Part shown: piece by piece, positions 53,092 through 61,902 of the stretch
Numbering within the stretch: the first letter of the stretch is position 1
How the letters are laid out: each line of letters opens with the position of its first letter
Assembly: GCA_947494805.1 (NCBI GenBank)
Contig: CANLWK010000002.1
Span: 806,001 to 870,000, forward strand
Reading direction: 5' to 3'
Source of the DNA: an uncultured Croceitalea sp.
GTDB taxonomy: Bacteria; Bacteroidota; Bacteroidia; Flavobacteriales; Flavobacteriaceae
DNA length: 64,000 bases
Made by a program: the position numbers and the translations under genes
The notes under the pieces: generated by a model
The model's input: only the letters and a program-made list of their open reading frames with translations
Told to the model about the DNA's origin: nothing
Database searches by the model: none

Positions 53092-54042
53092 ATGAAAGTA
53101 CTTGCAAACGATGGCATTTCTGAATCTGGAAAAATCTATTTGGAAAAAGCAGGATTTGAAGTTTTAAACACAAAGGTTGCCCAAGAACAATTGGCCAATT
53201 TCATCAATGAAAATGCCATAGATGCACTTCTGGTCAGAAGTGCCACGGAGGTCAATAAAGGCCTCATTGATAAGTGCACTTCATTAAAACTAATTGGTCG
53301 TGGTGGTGTTGGCATGGATAATATTGCCGTTGAATACGCAAAAGCCAAAGGGGTTCATGTTATCAATACTCCCGACGCCTCATCATCATCCGTAGCGGAA
53401 TTGGTATTTGCCCACCTATATGGAGGGGTACGGTATTTATATGATGCCAATAGAAATATGCCACTTGAAGGCGATAGCAAATTCAAGCAGCTCAAAAAAG
53501 CATATGCCCAAGGTATTGAGCTTAGAGGAAAGACCCTTGGTATCATTGGATTTGGTAGAATTGGTCAAGAAGTTGCCAAACTGGCTCTTGGTGTTGGCAT
53601 GAAGGTAGTCTTTACAGACCATCATGAAGAAGAACGTCTAATAGAAATCAGTTTCTTTGACGGTCAAAAAGTGAAGTTCCAATTTCAAAACAACACTTTA
53701 GAAGATGTTTTAAGGACCGCTGATTTTATTTCCATTCATGTGCCATCACAAAATGACTATGTCATTGGCGCGTCAGAATTTGAACAGATGAAAGACGGCG
53801 TTGGTATTATCAACGCATCACGTGGTGGCACTTTAGACGAGGTTGCTTTAGTATCAGCGCTTGGATCTGGTAAGGTAGGCTTTGCCGGTCTTGATGTTTT
53901 TGAGTCAGAACCAAACCCTGAAATCCGTGTTTTAATGCACCCGAACATCTCGTTGACTCCACACATCGGAGCTTCAACAAAAGAAGCGCAAGATAGAATT
54001 GGTCTAGAATTGGCAACACAGATAACTACGCTGCTCAATTAG
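53092..54042 (+). CDS. serA: D-3-phosphoglycerate dehydrogenase
   Basis: First enzyme of serine synthesis, 316 residues. NAD-binding TLGIIGFGRIGQEVAKLALG, then NASRGGTLDEVALVSAL and the active-site His in TPHIGASTKEAQD. It ends at the catalytic core and lacks the C-terminal ACT domain that gives serine feedback in longer forms. Co-transcribed with serC. Confidence 0.95.
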   Translation: MKVLANDGISESGKIYLEKAGFEVLNTKVAQEQLANFINENAIDALLVRSATEVNKGLIDKCTSLKLIGRGGVGMDNIAVEYAKAKGVHVINTPDASSSSVAELVFAHLYGGVRYLYDANRNMPLEGDSKFKQLKKAYAQGIELRGKTLGIIGFGRIGQEVAKLALGVGMKVVFTDHHEEERLIEISFFDGQKVKFQFQNNTLEDVLRTADFISIHVPSQNDYVIGASEFEQMKDGVGIINASRGGTLDEVALVSALGSGKVGFAGLDVFESEPNPEIRVLMHPNISLTPHIGASTKEAQDRIGLELATQITTLLN

Positions 54043-54121
54043 CAGAGAGTACAATAATTTTATGTGCCCCAATTTCTTTTTTGTACATTGAAAATCTAAC
54101 AGTTAAAACACTATAAACAAA

Positions 54122-54763
54122 ATGTCAGGATTATTAGAGTTATTAAATAGCCCAATGGGCAAACAACTGGTTAGCGGTGTCGCAGGCCAAACCGGTCAAT
54201 CTGAAAACAAAACTGCTGATGTGTTGTCTATGGCAATGCCCCTATTAATGGGAGCCATGAAAAAAAATGCTTCTACGCCCGGCGGTGCCCAAGGCTTGAT
54301 GAATGCACTTTCTTCAAAACATGATGGTGGTATTTTAGATGATTTAGGGGGGCTTTTTGGAGGTGGCGTTGACCAAAACGTGATGGATGACGGAGCAGGG
54401 ATCTTGGGTCATGTCTTTGGTTCAAAACAACCACAGGTAGAAAATGCCCTCAGTAGCAAGTCTGGTATAGACGCTGGCTCTGTTGCTCAGATATTAAAAA
54501 TTGCAGCACCTATCCTTCTAGGATTTTTGGGCAAACAGACCAGACAACAAAATGTTAGCTCACCCGATGCACTAAGCGGTTTGTTGGGCGGCCTAATGGG
54601 TGGCGGAAGCACTGCCAATAAACAACAGTCGCTTATCGAGTCTTTTCTAGATTCTGATGGTGATGGTAGTGTTATTGATGATTTGGCAGGAATGGTGCTC
54701 TCAGGAGGAAACCAAAAAAAGGGCGGCATTGGCGGCTTACTAGGAGGTCTTTTCGGAAAATAA
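54122..54763 (+). CDS. DUF937 domain protein
   Basis: Gly-rich protein of 213 residues with two DUF937 repeats: LLNSPMGKQLVSGVAGQTGQS..VLSMAMPLLMGAMKKNA and later SVAQILKIAAPILLGFLGKQT, each ended by Gly/Leu-rich GGLFGGG / GGLMGGG runs. No signal peptide. The function of DUF937 (YidB-like) proteins is not known. Followed by a strong terminator. Confidence 0.9.
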   Translation: MSGLLELLNSPMGKQLVSGVAGQTGQSENKTADVLSMAMPLLMGAMKKNASTPGGAQGLMNALSSKHDGGILDDLGGLFGGGVDQNVMDDGAGILGHVFGSKQPQVENALSSKSGIDAGSVAQILKIAAPILLGFLGKQTRQQNVSSPDALSGLLGGLMGGGSTANKQQSLIESFLDSDGDGSVIDDLAGMVLSGGNQKKGGIGGLLGGLFGK

Positions 54764-54785
54764 ACCGATCGCAAATAGAATTAAC

Positions 54786-54818
54786 AAGCCGTTTAGACGT
54801 CCTAAACGGCTTTTTTTA
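54786..54818 (+). terminator. Rho-independent terminator after the DUF937 gene
   Basis: AAGCCGTTTAG-acgtc-CTAAACGGCTT, eleven-base perfect stem with a seven-T run. Confidence 0.93.
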
Positions 54819-54830
54819 TATCTTAATATC

Positions 54831-55292
54831 ATGAAATTGAAAGTATTACCTGTATGCCTCACCCTTACCATACTATGTGGAGCCACCTTGTTCGCTCAAG
54901 ATGAAACCGTTGTTCTTAGCGATAAAGAAAAAGGAATTTTTGAAGCAGCCGAAAAAAATTCAGTTGACGTGCAACAAAAAGTTAAGGACAGTACAGAATA
55001 TGAGATTATAATTATGGATATTGGGTTCAACCGATGGTTGACCCAAATAGCGCAACCAAAAGGCTATTACAGTCAGCGCTTTATGGAACAGCGCAATTAC
55101 ATTATGGTAGTAGAGTGGAATCGTAGGGTGCTGCAGCCCCAAGTTTTTGACCCATTGCTTTATGAACTTCAAATCAATTATGACCAGAATATAGATTATG
55201 GCTATGATGTGAATTACCAATTGTACAATTACTTCATTTACTTTCAAAGACGTTATAACCAACGGTTAGGACCTTTTCTTCCAAGAATATAA
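54831..55292 (+). CDS. DUF6146 family exported protein
   Basis: Protein of 153 residues with a signal peptide (LPVCLTLTILCGATLFAQ) and a conserved globular part: YEIIIMDIGFNRWLTQIAQPKGYYSQRFMEQRNYIMVVEWN, ending YFQRRYNQRLGPFLPRI. Likely periplasmic or a lipoprotein-like exported protein of unknown role, specific to Bacteroidota. Confidence 0.68.
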   Translation: MKLKVLPVCLTLTILCGATLFAQDETVVLSDKEKGIFEAAEKNSVDVQQKVKDSTEYEIIIMDIGFNRWLTQIAQPKGYYSQRFMEQRNYIMVVEWNRRVLQPQVFDPLLYELQINYDQNIDYGYDVNYQLYNYFIYFQRRYNQRLGPFLPRI

Positions 55293-55321
55293 TGCCGTAA
55301 ATTTGCATCGAAATCAAATCG

Positions 55322-55837
55322 ATGGAAAAAATAAAAAAGCGCTGGGATATTGTCAAAAACTGGCAATTGTTGTTCCCCTTTCTAGGTTCTGCCTTACTTA
55401 TCATTACGGCATACTTCTTTGCAAGAAAACTGCTACACTTTTTTGGACTAAACAACACTCTATATGAATGGCCGTTCACATTGGTCATAACAGGGACACT
55501 TTTTTACCTGTCGTTGCGTTTTTCGTTATGGTGTTTTGAAAAACTCAAAAATAAATGGGTTGTTGAGTATCGTTGGGAGATGATTGCCATATTCATTGTA
55601 TTTGCAGTGACCGGTAGCACTTCGCTTAGGGTTGGCAGGCCCATAATGCACTATGTTGGCATTACCAAAGAAAATCTGCAACCTGTACTTTACTGGATTT
55701 TGTATATCATAGTGGGATTGATTTTCTATCAAGTCTTTTTAGTGATTTTTGGATGGCTTTTTGGGCAATTCAAATTCTTCTGGAGCTTTGAAAAAAAAAT
55801 GATCAAACGAATGGGGCTGGGCTTTCTACTTAGGTAG
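55322..55837 (+). CDS. DUF6787 family membrane protein
   Basis: Membrane protein of 171 residues with four hydrophobic helices (about 18-38, 50-68, 84-98, 119-150) and a conserved TGSTSLRVGRPIMHYVGI loop. It starts with a conserved EKIKKRWDIVKNWQ segment. The function is unknown. It follows the DUF6146 gene by 29 bases, a pairing I have seen as common in this group. Confidence 0.68.
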   Translation: MEKIKKRWDIVKNWQLLFPFLGSALLIITAYFFARKLLHFFGLNNTLYEWPFTLVITGTLFYLSLRFSLWCFEKLKNKWVVEYRWEMIAIFIVFAVTGSTSLRVGRPIMHYVGITKENLQPVLYWILYIIVGLIFYQVFLVIFGWLFGQFKFFWSFEKKMIKRMGLGFLLR

Positions 55838-55878
55838 AATTATGATTTTCTTAACACAAGCGATTTCAACAAAAAACT

Positions 55879-55886
55879 TAGCTTTG
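55879..55886 (+). promoter_or_regulatory. -7 element TAGCTTTG of the His/Asp-rich protein gene
   Basis: Exact TAnnTTTG match, six bases before the ATG at 55893; supports that start over 55842. Leaderless or nearly so. Confidence 0.45.
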
Positions 55887-55892
55887 CGGCTT

Positions 55893-56189
55893 ATGGCTTT
55901 GAAAAAGCACTTCTTTCCTCTGATATTGTTGGCCTTAATTGCATTTAAGGTTTCTGCGTTGCACGTGTATCTGCATCACTCAGATGAAGAGCATGATGAC
56001 GATTGCGAGCTATGTGAACATGCAATTTATCACCAAATCATTGAGTTTTCAACTCCCGCAGATTTTGAGTTAGTTAGAATTGATTACACGCCACATTTCA
56101 ATCAACAAGAGCCCTACCATGACAGTGTTCATGTTTCCGCATTTTTTGATAATACACTTTTCGTAAGACCTCCACCTGCCGAATTATAA
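55893..56189 (+). CDS. Small His/Asp/Cys-rich membrane-anchored protein
   Basis: Protein of 98 residues. One N-terminal hydrophobic helix (FFPLILLALIAFKVSAL) leads to HVYLHHSDEEHDDDCELCEHAIYHQ, a cluster of His, Asp, Glu and CxxC that can bind a metal, then a polar tail ending RPPPAEL. The start at 55893 is preferred because of the -7 element at 55879. It directly precedes a TonB receptor gene, so it may be a metal-binding accessory or sensor for it. No family name recognised. Confidence 0.6.
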   Translation: MALKKHFFPLILLALIAFKVSALHVYLHHSDEEHDDDCELCEHAIYHQIIEFSTPADFELVRIDYTPHFNQQEPYHDSVHVSAFFDNTLFVRPPPAEL

Positions 56190-56279
56190 GATTTAGCCAA
56201 AATCCAATTCTTAAACGAGTTGAAACTCGTTTAACATGTTTTCTTTCAATTATTTAAAACATAAAAATTTTGTAATTCA

Positions 56280-58691
56280 ATGAGGCTTAAGCTTCTAACA
56301 TTGTTTGTATTTTTGGTTTGTTCAATTCCGATAAACGCACAAAATGGACCTTGTTCCTACACCATTAGCGGACGGGTTTTAGATGTCGACACGGAAGAAC
56401 CCATACCCAATGCAGTGGTCAAGGTTGAGGGTACAGAAAAATATTCGAGTACCAATGCCGAAGGTTATTTTAAAATCGATGGCCTCTGCTCAGAAAAGAA
56501 CCTGCTCATCATTTCTTGTCTGGGATATTCAGAATCTGCGAAAGATCATGAGCACGATTCGGCAATACACTTTTATTTGACCCAAAAAGTTACAGGATTG
56601 GATGAGGTGACCGTTCAGGCACAACGCACCAAAGAAAAGGGCACGGAGACCATTTCACAAATTAGCGTTGGAAAATCAGAGTTAGCCAGCAATCCTACCC
56701 AATCATTGGCTGCAGTTTTGTCAGGATTAGAGGGCGTGACATTTTCATCCAACGGTACCAACGTACAACTCCCCATAATACATGGTCTATACGGAAATAG
56801 AATTTTGGTGCTGAACAACGGCCTAAAGCATGGCTTTCAAAATTGGGGTACAGATCATGCCCCTGAAATAGATATTGCCTCCGCAAGTAGTATCACCGTA
56901 GTAAAAGGTGCAGCTGGAGTACGATATGGCCCAGAAGCTTTGGGTGGTGCCATCATTATTGAACCTAACCCTCTACTTTTGAACAATCCGTTTTATGCTG
57001 AATTTGGAACGGGGTATCAAACTAATGGTCAGGGTTACAATGCCAATTTAGAAATTGGCAATGGTACTGAGAACTGGAGTTATTTTCTGAACGGCAGTTA
57101 TACTAAGATTGGTGATCGCGAAGCACCAGACTATTTTTTGACCAATTCCGGTAAGGAAGAAAAGGCTTTTAGTCTTGGGGTTCTTCACCATTTAGAGAAG
57201 TGGGACTTTAAGGTAAACTATAGTTTTGTGGATCAAAATCTTGCACTCTTTCGGGCCTCAATAGCCGATAGCCCTGATTCTTTTATTAGAATTATCAATG
57301 CGGAAAGGCCCATCTTCATAAGACCTTTTTCTTACGATATCAATGAACCAAGTCAGTCGACCCAACACCATTTGGCCAAAGCCGAAGTGAATTGGTGGTA
57401 TACAGACGGGGCAAGATTAACTTTAATCGGAGGTGTACAGCTGAATAAACGCAAAGAATTTGATGTGAGACGAAATGCTGACCTGCCGATTATCGACCTT
57501 GATTTACTCACCTATGATTATCAATTGGAATGGAAACATCCTAAATGGCATGGACTTGATGGTCTCATGGGAGTGCAATACTTTCATCAGAATAATGATA
57601 ACAATCCAGGTACCCAGACTACACCTTTTATTCCGAACTATAACACAGATCGTTTTAGTGCTTTCGCCATTGAAAGCCTAAGGTTCGGAAAAAACACCTT
57701 GGAAGCAGGAATACGGTTTGATTTTGAGACCAATGACGTACGTGGGCGCGAAACCAATCAAGATATTTTTAGGGACAACTATGACTTCAGCAACGTCACT
57801 GCTTCATTGGGTTATATTCGTCAACTATCTGAAAATACCACGTTTAGAACAAACTTGGGGACCGCTTGGCGTACGCCAAACATGGAAGAGTTGTTCAGTT
57901 TTGGTCAACATGGTTTCAAAACGACTTTTGGCTTGCTTCGGTTTACTGATACCGACGGGCAGCTAAGTACAGATGAGGTGATTCCATTGGATGAAAGCCA
58001 GGTAGACCCTGAACGAGGCTATAAATTTGTAAATGAATTGCAGACCACTAATAATGGTAACACACACAATCTCACTGTCTATTCACATTTTATAGAAAAC
58101 TATGTTTTTGATCGCCCTATAGGTGTTTTCGGAACAATTCGTGGTCCTATGCCCGGATTTATCTTTGATCAGGTTGATGCATTGTTCTTTGGGGCCGATT
58201 ATAGTTGGAAAAGAGAATGGACTGATAAAGTTTCAGGAATTTTCGGGGTTAGCTTTTTATGGTCTGGAAATATTGGACAAGACGATCCATTGATTAATCA
58301 ACCTCCTATTTCGACAAATTTTGAATTGCAGTGGGACCAAGGTAAATTGGGGCCACTAGATTCTTCAAAATGGTCAATTCGCCCAAGCTATACCTTTAGG
58401 CAATTTCAAGCGCCACGAACAATTACACCTGAAAGTTTAGTCGATGGCTCTGCTGTGATTACCCCAGATTCAGAAATATTTGATTTTGCAGATGCGACTG
58501 CAGGGTATTTTTTACTTGATCTCTCCTGGAATTTTAAATGGAAAAGCTTAAGCGGAAGTATTTCTGCGCAAAATCTATTGAATACCAGCTATCGCGATTA
58601 CCTCAACGAAATGCGGTACTTCGCCGATGAGCTAGGTAGAAATATACTTTTCACCCTTAATTATTCATTTAAAGCAAAAAACGATGATTGA
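56280..58691 (+). CDS. TonB-dependent receptor, ZnuD-like plug
   Basis: Outer-membrane receptor of 803 residues. Signal peptide (FVFLVCSIPINA) is followed by a carboxypeptidase-like domain (YTISGRVLDVDTEEPIPNA), a plug with QLPIIHGLYGNRILVLNNGL, the TDHAPEID block and VVKGAAGVRYGPEALGGAI, and a barrel ending LNYSFKAKN. The DHA element and the adjacent His-rich protein recall ZnuD-type metal receptors. That is an inference; the ligand is not proven. A downstream lipoprotein is probably co-transcribed. Confidence 0.85.
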   Translation: MRLKLLTLFVFLVCSIPINAQNGPCSYTISGRVLDVDTEEPIPNAVVKVEGTEKYSSTNAEGYFKIDGLCSEKNLLIISCLGYSESAKDHEHDSAIHFYLTQKVTGLDEVTVQAQRTKEKGTETISQISVGKSELASNPTQSLAAVLSGLEGVTFSSNGTNVQLPIIHGLYGNRILVLNNGLKHGFQNWGTDHAPEIDIASASSITVVKGAAGVRYGPEALGGAIIIEPNPLLLNNPFYAEFGTGYQTNGQGYNANLEIGNGTENWSYFLNGSYTKIGDREAPDYFLTNSGKEEKAFSLGVLHHLEKWDFKVNYSFVDQNLALFRASIADSPDSFIRIINAERPIFIRPFSYDINEPSQSTQHHLAKAEVNWWYTDGARLTLIGGVQLNKRKEFDVRRNADLPIIDLDLLTYDYQLEWKHPKWHGLDGLMGVQYFHQNNDNNPGTQTTPFIPNYNTDRFSAFAIESLRFGKNTLEAGIRFDFETNDVRGRETNQDIFRDNYDFSNVTASLGYIRQLSENTTFRTNLGTAWRTPNMEELFSFGQHGFKTTFGLLRFTDTDGQLSTDEVIPLDESQVDPERGYKFVNELQTTNNGNTHNLTVYSHFIENYVFDRPIGVFGTIRGPMPGFIFDQVDALFFGADYSWKREWTDKVSGIFGVSFLWSGNIGQDDPLINQPPISTNFELQWDQGKLGPLDSSKWSIRPSYTFRQFQAPRTITPESLVDGSAVITPDSEIFDFADATAGYFLLDLSWNFKWKSLSGSISAQNLLNTSYRDYLNEMRYFADELGRNILFTLNYSFKAKNDD

Positions 58692-58792
58692 ACAAAATAG
58701 CCCTAAAAATTGGTCTACTGCCACCAGACCACCATGACCCAACTTTAAATTCAGTGAAACTTAAAACAACAAAAACAATTAAAAAAAGTAAA

Positions 58793-59428
58793 ATGAAAAC
58801 AATTGATTTATTTAGAAATTTCCGTTTAATGGCCTTATTATTTTCAGCCATTGCTATTGTAAGCTGTAGTGATGATGATGACGCACCTGAAGAAGAGAAC
58901 GATGAAGAGACCATTACTGATGTAACATTGGTGTTCACTAACACCGCTGATGCCAATGATGTGGTCAGAGCTTCAGCCGAAGACCCTGATGGAGAAGGTG
59001 TGCAAGAATTACAAGTTTTGGATGCCATAACACTTTCAACAGACACAGAGTATACCTTAACTTTTGAAATTGAGAATGCTTTGGACCCAAATGACGTGGA
59101 AGATATCGCTGCAGAAATAGCTGGTGAAGATGATGAACACCAATTTTTCTTCAGTTTCACAGAGGGTGTTTTCTCCAATCCTACCGGTAATGGCAACGTG
59201 GATACAGCTTCAGATCCTATAAACTATAATGATGAGGATTCAGAAAATCAAGATGGATCAGGAAACCCTGTGGGGCTTTCAACTTCATGGACTACTTCAA
59301 GCACCGCATTTACCGGTGGAACCTTCGTCGCAAGGTTACAACACCAACCAGATATAAAATCAGCAACAACTGGTGCTGGTGATGGTGATGCAGATTTTAA
59401 CTTGACCTTTGTTCTGAACATTGAGTAA
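58793..59428 (+). CDS. Acidic lipoprotein next to the TonB receptor
   Basis: Lipoprotein of 211 residues: signal peptide with lipobox AIVSCS, then a Asp/Glu run (DDDDAPEEENDEE), then a beta-rich domain with EYTLTFEIENALDPNDVEDIAAEI and EDDEHQFFFSFTEGVFS. It contains acidic and His residues suited to metal binding. The ATG at 58793 gives the signal peptide; the frame open from 58688 has unrelated residues. I do not recognise a named family. Its position 101 bases after the receptor stop suggests a surface partner. Confidence 0.7.
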   Translation: MKTIDLFRNFRLMALLFSAIAIVSCSDDDDAPEEENDEETITDVTLVFTNTADANDVVRASAEDPDGEGVQELQVLDAITLSTDTEYTLTFEIENALDPNDVEDIAAEIAGEDDEHQFFFSFTEGVFSNPTGNGNVDTASDPINYNDEDSENQDGSGNPVGLSTSWTTSSTAFTGGTFVARLQHQPDIKSATTGAGDGDADFNLTFVLNIE

Positions 59429-59441
59429 ACCATCTTTTAAT

Positions 59442-59479
59442 ATCCCCTATTTTGTTTTTTATCATTCATTATAGGGGAT
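59442..59479 (+). terminator. Probable terminator of the lipoprotein gene
   Basis: ATCCCCTAT (59442-59450) pairs with ATAGGGGAT (59471-59479) across a 20-base loop, followed by TTTAGTATTTT. Large loop, so moderate confidence. Confidence 0.55.
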
Positions 59480-59520
59480 TTTAGTATTTTGCAATGTTCG
59501 TTTGTCTACAAAACACAAGA

Positions 59521-59550
59521 AGGGCCACTTTTAAAAAGTGGCCCTTTTTT
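59521..59550. terminator. Terminator between convergent genes
   Basis: AGGGCCACTTT-taa-AAAGTGGCCCT, an 11-base stem followed by six T on the plus strand. It overlaps the last bases of the convergent membrane protein gene by two. Confidence 0.85.
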
Positions 59551-59848
59551 AAACATCCAATATTTTTTTGGCCTTTTTACCACTTAGCAGATACGTGTAG
59601 ATCCACATAATGGTAAATGTAGGTATGACATCCAAGCCAGGCACTAACTCTTCTACAAAGGTGACAACACCTGCGGCCTGTCCTAGCTTTCCCTTATACA
59701 TTCGGGTCATCAACCAGCCCGCAAGCGGGGCCCAAACCACATCTGAGAATTCACCGATACCGGGTATGGCGAAAGAAAGCATTCCCAAGGCATCGAACAA
59801 TAATCCTAAAAAAAGATTTCTGAGTTTTTTGTCTTTATGTTTTGACAT
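59549..59848 (-). CDS. Small membrane protein, 99 residues
   Basis: Protein with three hydrophobic segments: LFLGLLFDALGMLSFAIPGIGEFSD, VVWAPLAGWLMTRMYKG and VVTFVEELVPGLDVIPTFTIMWIYTYLL. The Gly/Pro-rich loops are those of a compact conserved membrane protein. No function known. It lies 62 bases after the stop of folE on the same strand. Confidence 0.72.
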   Translation of the reverse strand: MSKHKDKKLRNLFLGLLFDALGMLSFAIPGIGEFSDVVWAPLAGWLMTRMYKGKLGQAAGVVTFVEELVPGLDVIPTFTIMWIYTYLLSGKKAKKILDV

Positions 59849-59910
59849 GCTGAAAAATACAAATTACACGAATACCAGCGCAAAAGCGATGCCAAATTCT
59901 TTGAAGCTTT

Positions 59911-60510
59911 TTAAGAAAGATTGGAACTGATCAGTTTTAAAAACTCGTTTCGCGTCTCAATTTTTTCGAATTGCCCTCTAAATCCCGATGTAGTCGTCAC
60001 AGAATTCTGTTTTTGTACGCCGCGCATCATCATGCACATATGTGATGCCTCAATAACTACTGCTACACCCTTGGGTTTTAACGTATCATTTAAACACTCT
60101 AAAATGTCATGTGTCAAACGCTCTTGTACCTGCAACCTACGGGCAAAGACATCTACAATGCGGGGTATCTTGCTCAAACCTACAATTTGTCCATTGGGTA
60201 TATACGCTACATGGGCCTTTCCAAAAAAGGGCAGCATATGGTGTTCGCAAAGTGAATACAGCTCAATATCTTTTATGATGACCATATCATCATAATCTTC
60301 TTTGAACATGGCACTTCTAAGAATTTCTGCGGCATCCTGCTTATATCCTTGTGTGAGGAACAACATGGCCTTTGCCGCACGTTCAGGAGTTTTGACCAAT
60401 CCTTCGCGGTCTACATCCTCCCCAATTTCATCGATAATTTTCGAAAAACGTTCTTTTACCTCGTTGGTAACACTGATATTGTACTCTTCTAAATTCTGGT
60501 ATGGTGCCAT
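59911..60510 (-). CDS. folE: GTP cyclohydrolase I
   Basis: First enzyme of tetrahydrofolate and pterin synthesis, 199 residues. Zinc ligands are Cys88 and His91 in [20 protein letters not shown] and Cys159 in [22 protein letters not shown] and the RLQVQERLT helix are also typical. It lies four bases after msrA on the same strand. Confidence 0.96.
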   Translation of the reverse strand: MAPYQNLEEYNISVTNEVKERFSKIIDEIGEDVDREGLVKTPERAAKAMLFLTQGYKQDAAEILRSAMFKEDYDDMVIIKDIELYSLCEHHMLPFFGKAHVAYIPNGQIVGLSKIPRIVDVFARRLQVQERLTHDILECLNDTLKPKGVAVVIEASHMCMMMRGVQKQNSVTTTSGFRGQFEKIETRNEFLKLISSNLS

Positions 60511-60514
60511 GGTA

Positions 60515-61078
60515 TTAGTGTGCGACAGCTTTTAATTTGTTAGCGTAATATTTTTTGATTTTATCAATCTTCGGGTTGATGATAAATTGGCAATAAGGCT
60601 GTTGCTTATGCTCATTATAATAATTTTGATGATCCTCTTCTGCTTTATAAAAAGAATTTGCCTCTGAAATTACCGTAACAATGGGCGAACCAAAAACATG
60701 TTCTTTCTCCAAAAGTGCAATAAATTTTTCAGCTGACTCGCGTTGGTCTTCAGAAGTGTAAAAAATTTCACTGCGATATTGCGTGCCCACATCATTTCCC
60801 TGTCGATTCAAGGTAGTTGGATCATGGGTTGCGAAGAAGACCTCCAACAGTTCATCATAGCTGATCTCATTTGGGTTAAAAGAAATCTTAATAGCTTCGG
60901 CGTGACCTGTACGACCGGTACAAATCTCCCTATAAGCCGGGTTTTTGATAGTGCCGCCTGTATATCCCGAAATTACCGTTTCTACCCCTTTAAGTCGTTG
61001 AAAAACAGCTTCTGTACACCAAAAACATCCATTTGCAAAAATGGCCTCTTCTAGCTTATTTTCTTTTTGTTCAGTCAT
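60515..61078 (-). CDS. msrA: Peptide methionine sulfoxide reductase A
   Basis: MsrA of 187 residues. The catalytic Cys18 is in [40 protein letters not shown] is the substrate region. It repairs methionine-S-sulfoxide. A 17-base palindrome centred at 61093 overlaps its promoter region. Coupled to folE. Confidence 0.95.
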   Translation of the reverse strand: MTEQKENKLEEAIFANGCFWCTEAVFQRLKGVETVISGYTGGTIKNPAYREICTGRTGHAEAIKISFNPNEISYDELLEVFFATHDPTTLNRQGNDVGTQYRSEIFYTSEDQRESAEKFIALLEKEHVFGSPIVTVISEANSFYKAEEDHQNYYNEHKQQPYCQFIINPKIDKIKKYYANKLKAVAH

Positions 61079-61084
61079 ATTCTG

Positions 61085-61101
61085 TAAATGTTAAACATTT
61101 A
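61085..61101. promoter_or_regulatory. Palindrome TAAATGTT-a-AACATTTA, candidate operator of msrA
   Basis: A 17-base perfect palindrome with a single central base, six bases before the msrA ATG. Such a site in the leader could bind a repressor. No known regulator motif is assigned. Confidence 0.42.
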
Positions 61102-61180
61102 GTTCAAATTAGCAATAGCAGTGCTACTTTTAACTTTTGATTAATAGTCGTAAAAAATGGAATACCTTAATGCTCCTATT

Positions 61181-61211
61181 TTTGTGTAATGCCCGCGATT
61201 GTTTACATTCA
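61181..61211 (+). promoter_or_regulatory. Possible promoter of the LolD-like gene
   Basis: TTTG (61181-61184), 19-base spacer, TACATTCA (61204-61211), two mismatches from TAnnTTTG. The ATG follows 18 bases later. Confidence 0.32.
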
Positions 61212-61229
61212 CCAAGAATTTAAAAGCCT

Positions 61230-61892
61230 ATGATACAAGCAACCAATATTCAAAAATACTTTGGCGAATTACAAGTACTTAAAGGTGTGGATGTTGAGAT
61301 AAAAAAAGGCGAGATCATAGCCATTGTTGGTGCGTCAGGTGCAGGTAAAACCACCTTACTCCAAATTTTGGGCACTCTAGATACCCCCACGAATCCAAAG
61401 GAAAGTAGTATTCATATCAATGGGATAGATGTGACCAAACTAACCGATAAAAATCTGGCAAAATTTAGAAACGAGCATATTGGGTTTATCTTTCAATTTC
61501 ACCAGTTATTACCAGAGTTTACAGCACTTGAAAACGTTTGTATACCGGCATTTATAAGGAAAACACCAAAAGATACCGCAGAAAAACGGGGAAAGGAACT
61601 TTTAGATTTTCTAGGCCTATCGCACCGCTATCACCATAGACCTAAAGAATTATCAGGTGGGGAGCAACAGCGCGTTGCCGTTGCCCGTGCGCTCATCAAT
61701 AATCCTGCTGTTGTTTTTGCCGATGAACCCAGTGGTAACCTTGATTCTGAAAGTGCAGATAATCTTCATGGGCTGTTCTTTAAACTACGAGAGCAATTTG
61801 GACAGACTTTTGTTATCGTGACCCACAATCGTGAATTGGCCGATATGGCCGACCGCAAATTGACCATGGTAGATGGTTCCATCGTTAACTAA
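61230..61892 (+). CDS. ABC transporter ATP-binding protein, LolD-like
   Basis: ATPase of 220 residues. Walker [10 protein letters not shown] at 34-42, Q-loop, signature [15 protein letters not shown], Walker [15 protein letters not shown] and the H-loop VTHN. The MacB/LolD subfamily shows in [19 protein letters not shown]. It would drive lipoprotein release or a MacB-type exporter, but no membrane subunit is encoded next to it. The DUF2400 gene follows 10 bases later. Confidence 0.88.
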   Translation: MIQATNIQKYFGELQVLKGVDVEIKKGEIIAIVGASGAGKTTLLQILGTLDTPTNPKESSIHINGIDVTKLTDKNLAKFRNEHIGFIFQFHQLLPEFTALENVCIPAFIRKTPKDTAEKRGKELLDFLGLSHRYHHRPKELSGGEQQRVAVARALINNPAVVFADEPSGNLDSESADNLHGLFFKLREQFGQTFVIVTHNRELADMADRKLTMVDGSIVN

Positions 61893-61902
61893 GTTATAGG
61901 GG

